This document shows, one piece after another, positions 39,301 to 52,554 of a stretch of 64,000 nt of DNA. How positions within the stretch are numbered: the first letter of the stretch is position 1; each line of letters starts with the position of its first letter. The stretch is from NCBI GenBank assembly GCA_013399895.1, contig VXBA01000138.1:455297-519296 (forward strand), in the 5' to 3' direction. A program made the position numbers and the translations under genes. The notes below the pieces were generated by a model. The model did not search any database. It saw nothing but the letters and a program-made list of their open reading frames with translations, and was not told where the DNA came from. Source of the stretch: Serilophus lunatus. Lineage: Eukaryota; Chordata; Aves; Passeriformes; Eurylaimidae.

Positions 39301-39739
39301 AAGAAGCATCTTCTCCTTCACAGCTTTTATCTAAAAACAAGTTAATCAATATGCTAAACACTGATAGCAAAATACACTCACTTAGACTGATGTTCTGAGG
39401 AGATCTGGAAGGCACCATTTGTCCACAGCAAAGCTTTGTCAAGGGAAATATTATCAATTGAAGGGATGGAAGGAGTAAGAAGCTGAAAATGTATTTATAT
39501 CTTTGTCTGAGGGGTAGGAGAAACAAAATAGTGATGAATGCAGAAAAACATATCCAACCTGACACTTTAAAATATTTCTACCACAGTTGTAAAGCAAGCA
39601 GACAAGAATGGCTAGAGAAATTGTTCTTCAGTTTTGCACTGAAATGGTCACTGGAATTATCCAGTTTTGAAACACAATAAAATGAGCCCACTAGTCATAC
39701 CAAATTATTTTTTTTTCATAATACTTCTTGCTCTGAATG
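36370..39739. other. gene-free stretch
   Basis: Beyond the splice-like signals next to the CT repeat, nothing is recognised. Open frames reach 107 codons (39242-39565, minus strand) without any known domain. Confidence 0.6.
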
Positions 39740-40030
39740 GCTTAATAAACCTACACATTTATGCAGGAGCTCTCATTTAGGGTAAAGGTGTTACCGAATA
39801 CTTGGCAGGGACTGTTTGCCACACGTTACAGTGTTGTGCCTAAAAGGACAAAGTGGTGAACAATCAAAGCTGTTATTTTGCCTGCATGAGTAATTTCCAT
39901 CATTACACACCAATTATTTCTTTCTCTGTCTTAATCTGTTATCTTCATAAGAATAAATTAATGCACATTTTTACCTTAACATGTGTAACTAATTAATAAT
40001 TGTTCTCAAAATTGTCCATTTAGGCTGCAC
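39740..40030. other. possible conserved non-coding patch, homeodomain-motif rich
   Basis: The stretch contains a dense set of TAAT-type cores, including ACCAATTATTTC, AATAAATTAATGCAC and AACTAATTAATAATTG, together with ACCGAATAC and CACGTTAC. It lacks repeats. The texture suggests a homeodomain-bound enhancer, but TAAT words are also expected by chance in AT-rich DNA. Low confidence. Confidence 0.25.
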
Positions 40031-43000
40031 ATCTAATACTTTCTGAGGTATGATTGATCCTTTTTTTTATTTTCACTTTTGTTCCTGATAACTATTACTA
40101 ATCCATTTTCTTTAATTCTTATTGAGCATTGAGTTGATGTGAACAGATTTTGAAAAACAGGGACTGAGAGGCAACAGCTGTTACAGATCCACACTGCCCA
40201 GCACCTCAGTGCCATGGTTTTGGGAAACATGGATATTAACCCAGGTTTCAGTTATAAAGGAAGTTTTTTCACTAGTAAAGCCTTTTGTGTGCTGCTGCTG
40301 CAGGTTTGGAGTGTATTTGTGTCACAGTGTCAACACAGGAGAGGAATGTCCCTCCCCAGCTGTTCTATCACAAAAACTGTGCAGCTGGCTCATCTGCTAC
40401 GTATTTTTAAAACCCTTGAGTTCCCTCTTACGAGGTGCACAGCTCACCCTTCCTTCACAGCTCCCTGGAACACCCACTGCATTGATACATTTTCTTGACC
40501 AGGGTATTCACACACTCTTGATCTGGACTAGTTGCTGGCTGGATGAGCCTCAACTGATGCTGCTCTGGCACAAGCAGCTGCTCAGGAGTAAAGGAGGGGA
40601 AAAGGAACCCATGGCTTAAGAGCACACAATCACTGAGTGTTTCTCAGAAGGGAAAGACTTTAAGAAGGGGAAGACTTGAACCAGTAGTATCAGGAAAATA
40701 TCGTGGAGATTTATTAAATGGTTAAGTAGTCTCCATAGAGAGCTGGTGAAGGATCTATCTGATCTACCTCTTAGGTGGTTAAAGCTGGATTGCCCAAACA
40801 ACTAGAAGGTTTGCTACTGGAGGCAAACATGCAATGGCATGCTGATGGATGCCATGACAAAACAGATTGCGTCTTCTGTTTTTTCCTTGACCACCGTATT
40901 TTAAAAGGAACAGTGTTTGTTAATGTTTGAATAGAATTTAGGCATTTCCTCATCGTCATAAACCAGGTGTTTGTTTGATAGCTCCCTTTAATTGAATAAG
41001 ATTCTTGCATGCTAAAAAATAACTCAGAATTCTTATAGTGTACTATTTGGTTGGACACTTTAAAGAAGTTCTTCTGTGATAAAATTATTATTGAACCCTT
41101 ATCAGAGACTAGAGGAATGCAGCTGAGTAATAGTTTGCTCTATTACTATGGATACACCATCTGTATGACATAGAACCATTTTAGTGGTGCATACTTGCTC
41201 TTAGCAAGAAAAGAGTACAGAGAAACCCTGATTATAAGACCACCACAATCTAATCTGTCTCCTTTCCCTAAGTTTGTGGTTAAAATCTGTTGGCATATGG
41301 CCCACAATGTATTGCCTCTCTTATAGCAGAGCAAAAGTATGCAGAAGAATTTCCTTTAACAATCAAAGCTTCAGTGAAAAAGTAGTGACCCAAATTAACT
41401 GTTTGGAAGAAAAAGGTTAAAGGTGTTTTAAAAAAGCATTCCTGACCAAACTGAAATAAATCAACAAACTTCACCCACACATCCTCTAAACCTGCAATCA
41501 GCAATAATTTCATAGAAATAAAACAAATGGATTGCCACATTCCTTCATGTCTATTACACTCCTGTCTTCATTGCAGAAATTACTCAGAAATGAAAAGTTG
41601 GAAGGAAACTTGGCTGTTGGTAATAGTTTTATCACTTGTATTACAGCAAGCATACACTCTACAGAAATTTCTAGGATGCACTATTTCTGATTCTACTAGG
41701 TATTACAAAATTCTTCATATAAAAACTGTAAAGCATTGTCTGTACTTAACAGTAATGAACTAGTCCTTTGGATAAGTATATTAGAGCTACAATTCAGTTA
41801 CACCTGAAAGATTTGAGCCCCGCTTCAAGGAATGAGCTTGTTTAATAGAAGCACATTAACATTCATGTAACTTGTTTTTTATATAAGGGTAAGGTGCTTT
41901 TTGGTAATGAGGCTTACCTTTAATAATGGATGAGATTTCTAAATGACCTATTTAAATGATAAGATCCATAAAATGGGGTTTTTCTTAAATTCTGTATTTA
42001 GCTAGAAAACAAGCAAGAAATATTGAAAAGAAACAAGCAAGAAATATTGAAAAGAACACCACCACATTTAGTTCTCAGTGTTGTAAGACACGAGATGGGT
42101 CAAAAGCAGATGAAATTTTGAATTGTAGCAGAATTAGAAATGTATGCCAGCTCTCATGCTTATTTGCTTCAAATTAATAGGGAGGGGATGAAGCCAGCAA
42201 CTTTTAACTAAAAGTACAAAGAAACTGGCGGTTTTCTTCACAAATATTCGCTAGAAAGGGAACATAGCTACCTGAAACTAGTCCAAAAGCGGGGTTGTGG
42301 AGCAGAAGTCAGTTTGGCTGTGCTAGGATTTGTGTTTTAATAAAACATGTATATGGAAAGGGAGATCATTTGTGAAGTGTTTTATGAGAGATTTCACTGT
42401 ACTTTTACTTTTTTGTTAGGGAGAATATCTTTGGCTCTGAGGAAACTGGATTTAGAGATCTGTAGCCTGTAGCAATGGCTTGTCAGTTTTAAAGGTGGAC
42501 AGTAGGAGTGGTCGCTGGTGTAGCATGTGGTAAAAAACAGGGAGAAATTAGGAGCTGAGACTATGACAGGAGAGATGGCATTTATAAGGAAGAAATCAAG
42601 TTGTGTACAATCAGTTCTGTCATAATACAAGGTGATTTCCTTAAGAGGGCCCAGCTGTAGGAAATTCTGAGATCGAGAAATAGAAAGTTTGGACGACATT
42701 GAAGAGTTTATTGTGCTCTGAGAACTGGAGAACGTAGGATAGAGTCTTCTCCCAAGCAGGACTCTTCAATAAGCCTCTTTTTTCCCCCTAATACTGTGAT
42801 ATAAAATGTGAAATGCTTTGGAGTAAACTATTGAATGGAGTACACCAATGTTTTTATTTTCAAAGCAAATGAATTGGTCTATTAATTTGGGAGAGGCATT
42901 GTGATGTATTCTTCTCACTCATAAGAAGCACAAATTTCATTATACCAGTTGAAAACACAGAGAATGACAAGGTAAATACACTAGAAATGCAGCATTTCAG

Positions 43001-46000
43001 CTTGGCATCTCAGAGACAATTTGGGTCTTAGACAGCTTTGTGCTCCATGCCAGTGCATGTAAATAATTTCTCTTGGCAGCAAATTATTAACATTGTATTT
43101 TGGTTCTTAGTGCAGAAAGAATGACTGAAATGTACCAATAGTGTAATGTTGTGATTCTTAACAACAGCAGAACCAAAGAAAGTCGGTTACTAAGTGCTGA
43201 TCCTGTGATACTGGTTTTGTGCACTGGAAATGAGACCATGGTAGAAGTGGGAAGTAGACAGTGCCCTTTTCCTCACTTCCTCTGACACTGTGCATCCCTC
43301 TTCTTTCCAAAGGCTCAGAGTACGATGAGGTGCTGCTTACAAAGGTGTTGTTGCTGGCAGGAAGGGACTGTGATAATTTGCAGTTCATGCCCACAAAAGG
43401 GCATGAGGGAAGGGAAGATGAGCAGTTCAGCATCTTGGGGGCACTACTAGGAAAATGCCCCAGGATAAGGTGCAGTCTTTGAGTAAGGTGAGAGTGGCTG
43501 GGAGAAGAGACATTTCTGACAGAACAGAAACCCTGCTGTGTCTTTGATGCCCACTAACATTTCTCTGTATGTATTAACACTGGGATTCTAAGTAAACCTA
43601 TGATCCTTTCATTTATGATAGAAGCATCAAATGGCATAACAAGGTCTATACAAAATTAAATGGAAACATGTTTATGTTGCAGCAAGGAAAGAGTTTCATT
43701 ATAAATGATTTTACTAATTTAGTATCTGGGTTCTCCTGGGTTCTCATTTAAATTTGATATTAAGGAATAACTTGTGAAAAAAGTTGCTGTAAGGAGTCCT
43801 CAGAACTGATGCTAATTTGCTTTTGATCAAACATATCCCTGGTAGAAATTGCTTAAATACATACTGACAAGTGTTGCCCAGTATGTCAGCATATTAGAAT
43901 ACCAAGGAATGTGGTAATGTGGTGTTATTTGACACTGACCTTTACTCAGTAATAAATGCTCATAGCACAATGGGTATCAGCCTTTACACACCACAATTAA
44001 AACTTTTTAAATCGTTTTCCTAAGTTCTTCTATGTATAAAAATTTAACAGTAAATTAAATGTTTTTTCTCTTGCTCCCTCATCTCTCAGCCACATTTACT
44101 GCAGAACACAGTTAGAATTCCAGCTGTTTATGTTCTGAAAAATGTACATCAGGCAGAAGACAGCAGGGATTTGACATATCCCTTTTATTAATATACCTTT
44201 TATGGGTAGAGCAGCTGTAGCTGAAAAAAGTCCATGTGAAAGATAAATAATGAGGAGAGGGATAGGTGGCAACAGTAAAGAGACAGAGGTGGAACAATCA
44301 GAAGAAGCACATACATCTAAACAGCATCCCTTTAGGCATTCTCCACTTTCACCACAGTCTTTTTTTGTGTCTTCCCTACATTTCCCCAAGATTTCATTGG
44401 TATTGCTGACATGAAGCCAACTAAGTGTTAAAAGCCATCCCTTGTCCTCCAAAACTAAAAGGAAAATTCACAACAGGTGTAGTGACAGGAAGGCACCATT
44501 CTCAATAGAAGGCAGTACCTGAGGCTTTGGCTATAAAATATAAACATAACAAAAATAATTCTGGAATACAGGTGTGAAATGAGGTGATACTCAAGCTTGT
44601 AAAATTCTTCCAAAGTTCATAACCCTCAGATAATTTTTATCTGTCTAGATAAAAAGAACAGATTCAGTGTACATATACTCTGCTCTTAGTGCTTATTTTA
44701 CACAGGCAGTCAATGTCAATGCACTACCAAAGATGAGAAGTGCTGTGATATATTAATTAATGAATGGATTTTGTAAATATCTTTCATGGCAACAAGGATC
44801 ACATCTGGCCATAGGAAAACAAAAATCTAGTAAATAGACTCTTTCATGTATATGATTATAGCATGCAAAGTAAGTTTATCTGCCTTACTTCACTAATGCC
44901 AACCCTGACTCCCAGCATTTTTGGACCAAACTGTCCCATGCACAGCTCTGTCCATCCATAGATCTCAAAGCAGAGCAATTTTTGCCTTTTCCTAGTTGTT
45001 TTCTTCCTTCCTGGATTGTTTCACTTTTCTAAGACTCCAAACTCTCATCTGACCTTCTTCTTAATGCAAGGGTATGAAAGAGATGAAACACCTAAGTCTT
45101 TTCAGCTGTCAGTTATGCCCCATAATGGGCTTAAAAATCCAAGCAAATCAACCCAAAACTTACACATGGCCATAGACTTTCCTCTTGTGAGGCTGGATGG
45201 TGGTAAGAAAATGTTGAAATTATAGGAATAGTTTATGACCAGCGCCTTTGACTATGGTGCTTATCCTCTTCTTTCTCAACAAAATAGGTTGACTTATTAT
45301 GGAAATACATAAGAACTTTGATTTCATGAAATGTGCCTTGTGCTCATGGTAAAAGTGAGCACAGTAGAAAATATAAAAATGGTGATATTTCCGAGTTAAA
45401 AATAAAACAATTTTTTCCACTTGTCCTTTGGATGAGATGTAATGTCAGGATTTATCCCCTTTGCAGAATTACTTTGTCCAAACTGATAGAGAAGTTATTT
45501 CTATTTAAGTTTATAATCAACATATTTCAGGCAATTGAGTATTTCAAATCTATAGAGTGTTCATCATTATATCTTCTGATCTTTTTTTGCAATGTTGATG
45601 TGCAGCAGTCCACAATAACTGTGCTTCTGCCTCAGATGGTTTCCTTGATCTCTGAATGAGATGAATCTAAATGTCTTAAAGCAGCTAACTCTAGAGCAGC
45701 AATTGGTATTCCTGTTGGCTAATTTAAAGCTAACTCAGATATGGCCATAGTGCCCTGCAGCCACTGTGGATATCTTGGAGCCATCAAGCTATTAGGTCCT
45801 GTCAATGTCACAACAAATATGTAACTGCAATCTGGAAGAACACGCACTCTCAGGTGATTCTCCCCCAGAGTACTTGTTTAGAGCTTGCTTAGGGAGGTAA
45901 TTTGCTGTCTCACTGTTAATTTTTTTGACATACCATCATAAAGTTTCTCATTCATACCAGGAATTAATATTATAATTTAGATATGTGATATCTTTATCTC

Positions 46001-46339
46001 TTTGATCCAGACATATCATAGCCATAATATTTTCCTTATATAGCTGTATTCTTAAACTGCTGCTATCAGGTAACCACCTTGTATGATTAAAGAGAAGATA
46101 AAGAATGACTGTTACTAAATAGAAGAAATGGGACCTACAATAGAGATGGTATAGAAATTGTTACCATAGCAATTTCTTCAGATGAGCTAGAAATGTTTAA
46201 TTGCCCATCCCATCATGGTATGGTTTATAACTTGATTACTCACCTCACAGAGGGGAAGTAGTCATGGGGCATACCTCAGGAATTTTATTCTCATCTGGGC
46301 TCCAAATGTGAATAGCCAGATTCAGCTTGATATGATTAG
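40031..46339. other. gene-free stretch
   Basis: No gene or clear transposon is recognised. A perfect 24-base tandem duplication at 42007-42054 is listed separately. Open frames up to 136 codons (40209-40619) show no family motif, and their overlap with a second open frame in another phase argues for chance. Confidence 0.6.
42007..42054. repeat. perfect 24-base tandem duplication
   Basis: A 24-base unit beginning AAACAAGCAAGAAATATTGA is present at 42007-42030 and repeated without change at 42031-42054. The absence of any difference between copies indicates a recent slippage or duplication event, which may be polymorphic in the population. Confidence 0.95.
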
Positions 46340-46480
46340 GAATAGCAGAGATGTTTTTGTCTAGACTGCAAACTCTCTGGGACAGGAACCAGGCTGCTCT
46401 ATATTATTAGTCTATAAACTACTTATTTTGGGTGGTGCCCATGAGCACCTAAATATAATAAATAATAAATAATGACATGG
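46340..46480 (+). mobile_element. L2/MIR-type element 3' tail, plus strand
   Basis: TCTAGACTGCAAACTCTCTG GGACAGGAACC at 46361 follows the family words 'TTGTAAGCTCTTTGGGGCAGGGACTG'. After about 50 bases the text GGTGGTGCCCATGAGCACCTAAAT leads into ATAATAAATAATAAATAATGAC, the TAA-rich 3' terminal repeat expected of an amniote L2/MIR-type element. The body is diverged, and the 5' end is not identified. Confidence 0.55.
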
Positions 46481-48303
46481 AGATAATGAAAACTAACCCA
46501 CATAAATCTGTGCTTTAGTGACTGAACTACCACAGTTTATTGAATGTGCTTTGCGAGCCAAGGACACCGTACTGCCATACTATTCTGATTTACAATGTGG
46601 TATTTTCTTCCCCTTTTTCTGTCACCCATAGTCCTGCACCACTAGATCCACTCAGAGTGCTGCTGCAAGGCTCCTTTCTTATCCTTTGGGTAAGCCAGGA
46701 CATCCTTCCATGTATCCTGGATTTCATTTTCGTGGTGTCTTGTAGCCTTTGCCTTTCTGTATCCACAAGACAAATTCTGTCTCTGGTGTCTAGATCCTTA
46801 ATAGCAAAACGTGTTGAATATACTCTAGTGCTTCTTTCTACACTTGGCAGGCACTCTATAACATAGCAATCACAACAATATCTCATTCCTTCCCTTTTAC
46901 ACCCCCTACTACTTTCCCTTGCTTGTGTGTCTGCTAAGGACATGCCAGAGAGTAGCCCACAGGAGTGCTTTTGGGGTGATGATGATATTCTTAGTTTCCA
47001 AGTGCATTTTGTATGCTCGTATTCAGTGGACTGTCAGTGTAGTGAGTTTTGGGACACAGATTATCCTTCTTTAGAATGGCATAGATCAGTTCAACACCTA
47101 GCACAGATAGGGCCTAACTGGTACATGTATTTTAGGAGTATGTGTTATATAATGACAGAGAAGTGCAAATAGTGTTCAGCCTTTATGTAAAATTTCAGAA
47201 AGTCTGTTCCACACAACAGTGACGACTTTTAGATTTATTTAGATGGAGTCTGAAAAGTTAGTAGGAATCAGAGAGGTTGGCTCAGCTTGCTGACAAAGTC
47301 AAATCAGTTTTCCTTAATCTACAATGATAGAACAGTAAAGAGGAGTGCATTTCTAAAGGGTCAGGTAATTAATATGCAGTCAAAACGTGGTAGTTGTCAT
47401 TATCTATGTGGTGGTATGAGGCAGAAAAAAACCTCTGCAACTGTTGTGCATTATAGACATCCCACAAAGTACTGCACCTTCCGGGGTTTCTGTATTTGAG
47501 CATGCTCCTTTGGATTTTTGTAATTTCAGTTCAAAATATCCCTGTTTGTTTTGCTCACTAGATTTTCTAAAATCTCAACAATCAGGGTATGCCACCAAAA
47601 TGGAAACTATTTTTTACTTTGTTTTTAATTTGCTTTTTCACAATACATTTCTATCTTCTGGACTCTTCTTTTGTTACGTCAGCGAGTGCAAAATTCACTA
47701 TAGCACTGGGAGCAAGTCCCACCTGTGCTAAGAGCACATCTGCTCCATACCCAGTTTACTGCTTTCACCACCTGCATCCATGTTACAGAGGAACATCTGG
47801 ATACTATTACAATTATAGAGGGTGCAGGTTTTATTCGTAGTGCAGGATTGGACTCTGATTTCACAACCTTCCTCAAAAAGTGAACCTCATGTAAATACAT
47901 CCTGTCCCATTTATAATCAGCATACACTTAACATCAATGAAACATAATGGATCTTTATGCTAATTGTATCTTCATCATCATCATCAAGCATAATTGAGGT
48001 AGTATTAATAATTGCTGATGCTAAAGAGTAAAGGCTATGAATTCAGCCCTCATCATCTGGGAGGGAATTGTGCTCCTTTTGTCCTTTTCTTTTTTCAAGT
48101 AGCAAATTGGTTGTGGATTTCTTTATCTCACAGAGAGAGAGGAGATGGAAGACACAAGGCTAACTGGTTCTTGCTGACTTGAGTTCTGTCACATAGACAG
48201 AAGCAGACGCTATTTATAATCTTTCAGGATTGTTTCTAGAATCTGTTCCTACTCTTCCCACCCAACAAACTGTAGGAAAATGTCACTGTCCTTGACTTGC
48301 ATA

Positions 48304-48325
48304 TGCATGTGTTTGCATGTGCATG
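48304..48325 (+). other. cluster of three TGCATG words
   Basis: TGCATG occurs at 48304-48309, 48314-48319 and 48320-48325. As RNA from the plus strand, UGCAUG is the binding word of RBFOX splicing factors. If the window is intronic and transcribed on this strand, the cluster could act on splicing. It may equally be a small TG/CA-rich simple repeat. Confidence 0.6.
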
Positions 48326-51254
48326 TGCAGTGTGGTATAAATCTATTCCACAGCCATGGCCAGATAAGGGAATAGACTACAAAATGAATAAGTGAAAGGG
48401 GACATGGGATAGAAAAGAGAAAAGGCAAAAGTGATTTAACAAATTCCAGCTGGGAAGGAGTATGAAGCTGTACCTGCTGCATGTGCTTCCTGTGTCTTTG
48501 TGGCAGTATTTTAGAAATGTGAGAGACTGTTATTTTGCCAGAATAGACAAGGAAGCATAAATGTAACCACAATATGTAATCCTTGAGGCATTTTAGCTCA
48601 TTTACAAATGTGTTCACACCATTTTATCAGTCAGGCATTGCTAAACAGGTGTGACCATTTCCTCCTGACATGTTTTCCCTGTTTCCTCCTTATAGGAGGA
48701 AATTCAGACTTTTTACTTCTGGCTGTGGTTATTTTAGCATAGAGAAGAGACACAAGCAGTTTGTGTGATACAACTGTGTACTTGCTGAGTAATGGGTTAG
48801 TAAAACCAGCATATTATGTGTAGGCAGAAGATAGGTTTTATATTTCTTCTTGAAAGACTGTATTTCCAAAATAGTATCACAGCACCAGATGATCAATTCA
48901 GCAATATCTTATCTGTTATACTGTATCACTGCAGAGAGAGAGCATTCTTTGGAAGTAACATTTTCTGGATATAAGGATCAAACCCTGAGCTCTCAGAAAT
49001 GTTTCTACTCATATGGAGGGATATATTATTGTTTGGCATGGATCGTCTTTTTATCATTCATATTTTTCAACAAAGGATTTTATTATATGGAAGATAATAG
49101 TAGTGCATATATTTTGCTTTCAAATACATTCACCCCTCTGAACCGTTTCAGCTGTCCTCCTCCTTCCAGGGTTTTAAGTACATTATCCAGACAGCTGTCT
49201 CCCCTTCCCTTCCATATGTAATGATAATGCTTTCTACTAAGGTATGTACCTCTATATTGTCTAGGTCTCTGTCTTTTTCAATGTTTTCTGTCTGTTGGAC
49301 ACCTTATCTTTAATCTTATTGATTAAAGACTGTGTTTTATTTTTATGGAATGCAAAAAGAGAATTCTCTATTTGAAAGATTTTATTTTCCAATTGCATTA
49401 ATAAGTTCTACATCAGATGTATATAATTAATGATGCCATCCTTGCCTATAAACCCTGCCTTATATTGTCATGGTGCTAGTGACATTGTTTTCATCCTAAT
49501 GAGGTACATCTGTAAATCTGCTCAGAACCTTCACTAAGTATCTTTTGGCTAATTTCTTCAACTAAATATCTCACAAAAGCAACTTCTTTAACACGACTCC
49601 ATATCATCTGCCTCCCTGCTGTGATTGGATCTCCTAATTACTTCCACTACCTCAAAATTGGCCTTCTGCTTGAACACTGAGTAATTCCTCCTTACACCAT
49701 CAATCTAAAACACCAAGCATGCGTGTTTAGGTTTGGATTTGCTTTAGCCGTAATCCTATCTATGGCTGGTTTTGTCTTCCCACCTTTCCTAGTGCAGTTT
49801 CTTTCTGTGTGGCTTTCCATGCTTCCCCTCCTTCACGTTCTAGTTTGTACAGAGCAGTGCTGTCTAGATTTTTTCATATGCAAGAGGGCATAACCACACC
49901 GCCCACTTCCTCAAACAACTCAAATGTTTCCCACTCAATCAAAAGCTGCTTCAAAAAAAGCAATGCTTTATGTTAAAGTTACTTTGGATCATCTTTTCTT
50001 CTTTCTTTCTTCTCTTCAACTAACAGAATCCTGTTAGCTACTCTTACATGCTTCCATATTTGCCTTTTACTCATTTCCTTTCTCTGGATCATGGATTTCC
50101 AGCCATTTTCAAAAAGTTTTTCTGCGCTGATGCAAATAAAATGACATTGTTTCACACCACTTTCTTTCCATCGTTGCCTTAGATTTTCTTTTGTGGTTTT
50201 ACATTTCTGAAGCTCCTCAGTATTTTCACAGTAACACCTATTGTTGTGAAGCGCCATCTGGGATAGGACTCTAATGAAAAAGGAGATATACAAAATAACT
50301 TGGGTTTGGAGATATGCTGGTGAGAAACATTTGCTTAGCCATATGGAAATTGCATTTCTTTAGAGTGCAGACCTAAAGCTGAAACATTAGGGATGTCAAG
50401 GCAACTCCCCAGCAAATTCTTAAGAACTCACACAATATCTCTTAAAAAGTCTGTCACTTTCCTTTTTTAATGGAGAAGTTCATTATCAAGTTAATGAGAA
50501 ATGACACTTTCAACATGTTCTGCTGCAGCTTTTCTGTGCACCCATTTAAGGCCTTAGTAAACTATATAACTTTGAGAAGAGTTATGCCACTGTTGATGTT
50601 TTTGACAAGTCTACCCTAGAAATCCAAAGCAATTATAGTCTAACTCATTGCTATTCTTGGTGAATTACGTGGAGTATGTAAATGATGTGCATACATGTTT
50701 CTGTTTCAGAACAAGAATTGTGAAATTCTAACCAGAGAAAGTTTGAATGAATTTAAAAAAGAAAAAAATAGCAGGTCTTTATTAGGTAGGATGTAAGAAC
50801 TGAGTCAGTTTGCTGTGGTAGAGTTTTGAGGTAGGAAGGGATGTGGGTTTTGTTTGTAAATAGAATTTAATTTCATGCACTGGAGGTAGAATTATGCAAT
50901 TAAACTTTTAGAAAAGCTTCTGGCACAAGGATATTGCAGCACTGTAAAAAAAGAGAAAGGACATTTCACACCCAGAAGTTATCCATATGGCCACTGGCCA
51001 CATGTTTGGTAGAGATGTGAACAATATGTCATTGGTATTTACAATTCCAGGTAGTTTTCTTGTATGCCATAAAAAGTAAATACTTAAGCAACAGTCTTTG
51101 CTGTGTAGATATTTAATGGGTGTGGGAAATTCTCTTTATTTAGCAAGGAATGCCCATCATTTGCTGTCTTGGGAGATGTGTTGGCAACAGATGGGATCTC
51201 AAGAGCATTGTTTCACTGTTATTCTGATTGTTAAAATGCAGTTAATTTCATTCC

Positions 51255-51271
51255 TTTTTTTTTTTTTTTTT
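51255..51271. repeat. 17-base poly-T run with splice-acceptor-like end
   Basis: Seventeen T residues run into CTTTCCTGCAG (AG at 51281-51282), a textbook-looking 3' splice signal. The following 150 bases are strongly purine-rich and contain stop codons, so no exon is supported. Confidence 0.8.
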
Positions 51272-52554
51272 CTTTCCTGCAGGGATGAGAGGGACTGTGG
51301 AAAATAGAGGGGGAAAGTAAAGAAAGCTAGAGAGAAAAAGAGAAAAGAAAATGAAATTTGAAAGAAACAATGGGATGAGAATCCCGAGAGAAGTGTTGAA
51401 AAACAAGGGAGAATTGAGAGCAATAACTTTGGGTGGAGAATCCTGGCAAATATTCAGGACGTACAGGGTACAGTAATGGCAGAGAGGGAAGAAATAAGAA
51501 AAAACACACTGCTCTGAGTTCTGTGGTGTTTTTACCACCATATTCTCCTTTCACTAATGTGCTAGGGATCAGTAGTCATGGGGTAGTGAAAACATGCTGT
51601 GGAACCATGTAAATGGAACTAAACACAATAGTGCAAGACTTGGCACTGTCAGAAAGTGGCAGCTGACTTGGTCTTCCATGCAACTGGACAGATATGGTAC
51701 CATATGCAGCTCACCGAAAGAAAATTTTGGTTATAATTTCATTCTTCTTTGGGGATTTTATTTAAGCATGTCCTGGGAGGATGTTTGGAGATTCTATTGT
51801 TGCTCAGAATATGGCACACTGCCCACATCTGTGTGAGGTTTTTCAGCAGAACCTTAACACTTCCAAACAGATGTTGCAAAAAAATGACTTTTCTGAAATG
51901 CAATATGCACAGGTTTGACTATATTTTTGTAACAAAAGTCAAACAGATTGACATGTTGAACAAGGAAGATAAAGTTTTGAACCTAATATGAGAAGTAACC
52001 AAGAGTATTAGTTTAAAAATCCTGTCAACCTCTTTTTCTTGTTTTTGCTTGTAAGTCTTGTGTGGAGAGCCCTTACCTTCTCTTCTCCACAGGAAAAGTC
52101 AAGAGTACTTTTGCATCGAACAACATGAAAAGAGATACTACCTGAGGTGATATGAAGGTGGCCTCAGAATTTGAAAAGTGTGTCAGTTGCACTGAAAATT
52201 ATGGCCGTGATTTCTCAATAAGGGAAGTGATATGGGGACACTCCCAAATGCATTCTGTCCTTCACTGTGGAATTGATTCTCTGGTTTTTAGATTTCAGAT
52301 TACCCTTCAAGACATGTCAGTAGCTTCCTTTTTTTGCTCTTCCAAACCCATTCTCTAATTTGAACGTCTGACAACAGAAGCATTTGAATATGAGTATTAC
52401 CATAAGTCTAATGGTGTTTTCCTCTCCAAGGAAGCGAGTTCTGAATCTGGCCAATTGCAATGAAAAATGTGAAAAATCATTATGCTGAACAAGTATCCAT
52501 TCTGTCTCCTTGCACAAAGCAGTGATGCAGTCTATTTCAGTCATTCCCAACTAG

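Larger units (their letters stand above)
46481..52554. other. gene-free stretch
   Basis: No gene is recognised. At 46540-46943 both strands are open for over 100 codons, but neither translation shows a known family. A TGCATG cluster lies at 48304-48325, a CAT run at 47972-47986, and a pyrimidine-to-purine strand switch at 51250-51370. The 49480-50020 segment is pyrimidine-rich on the plus strand and might be an unrecognisably decayed LINE. Confidence 0.55.

Noticed and set aside
46540..46943. Both strands open for over 100 codons, possibly an L2-like reverse-transcriptase remnant
   Set aside because: One short word pair resembles L2-type sequence, but no run of RT motifs can be followed in any frame.
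49480..50020. Pyrimidine-rich segment resembling an L2-type 3' region
   Set aside because: Individual words are suggestive, but the block order could not be followed, and composition alone explains the resemblance.
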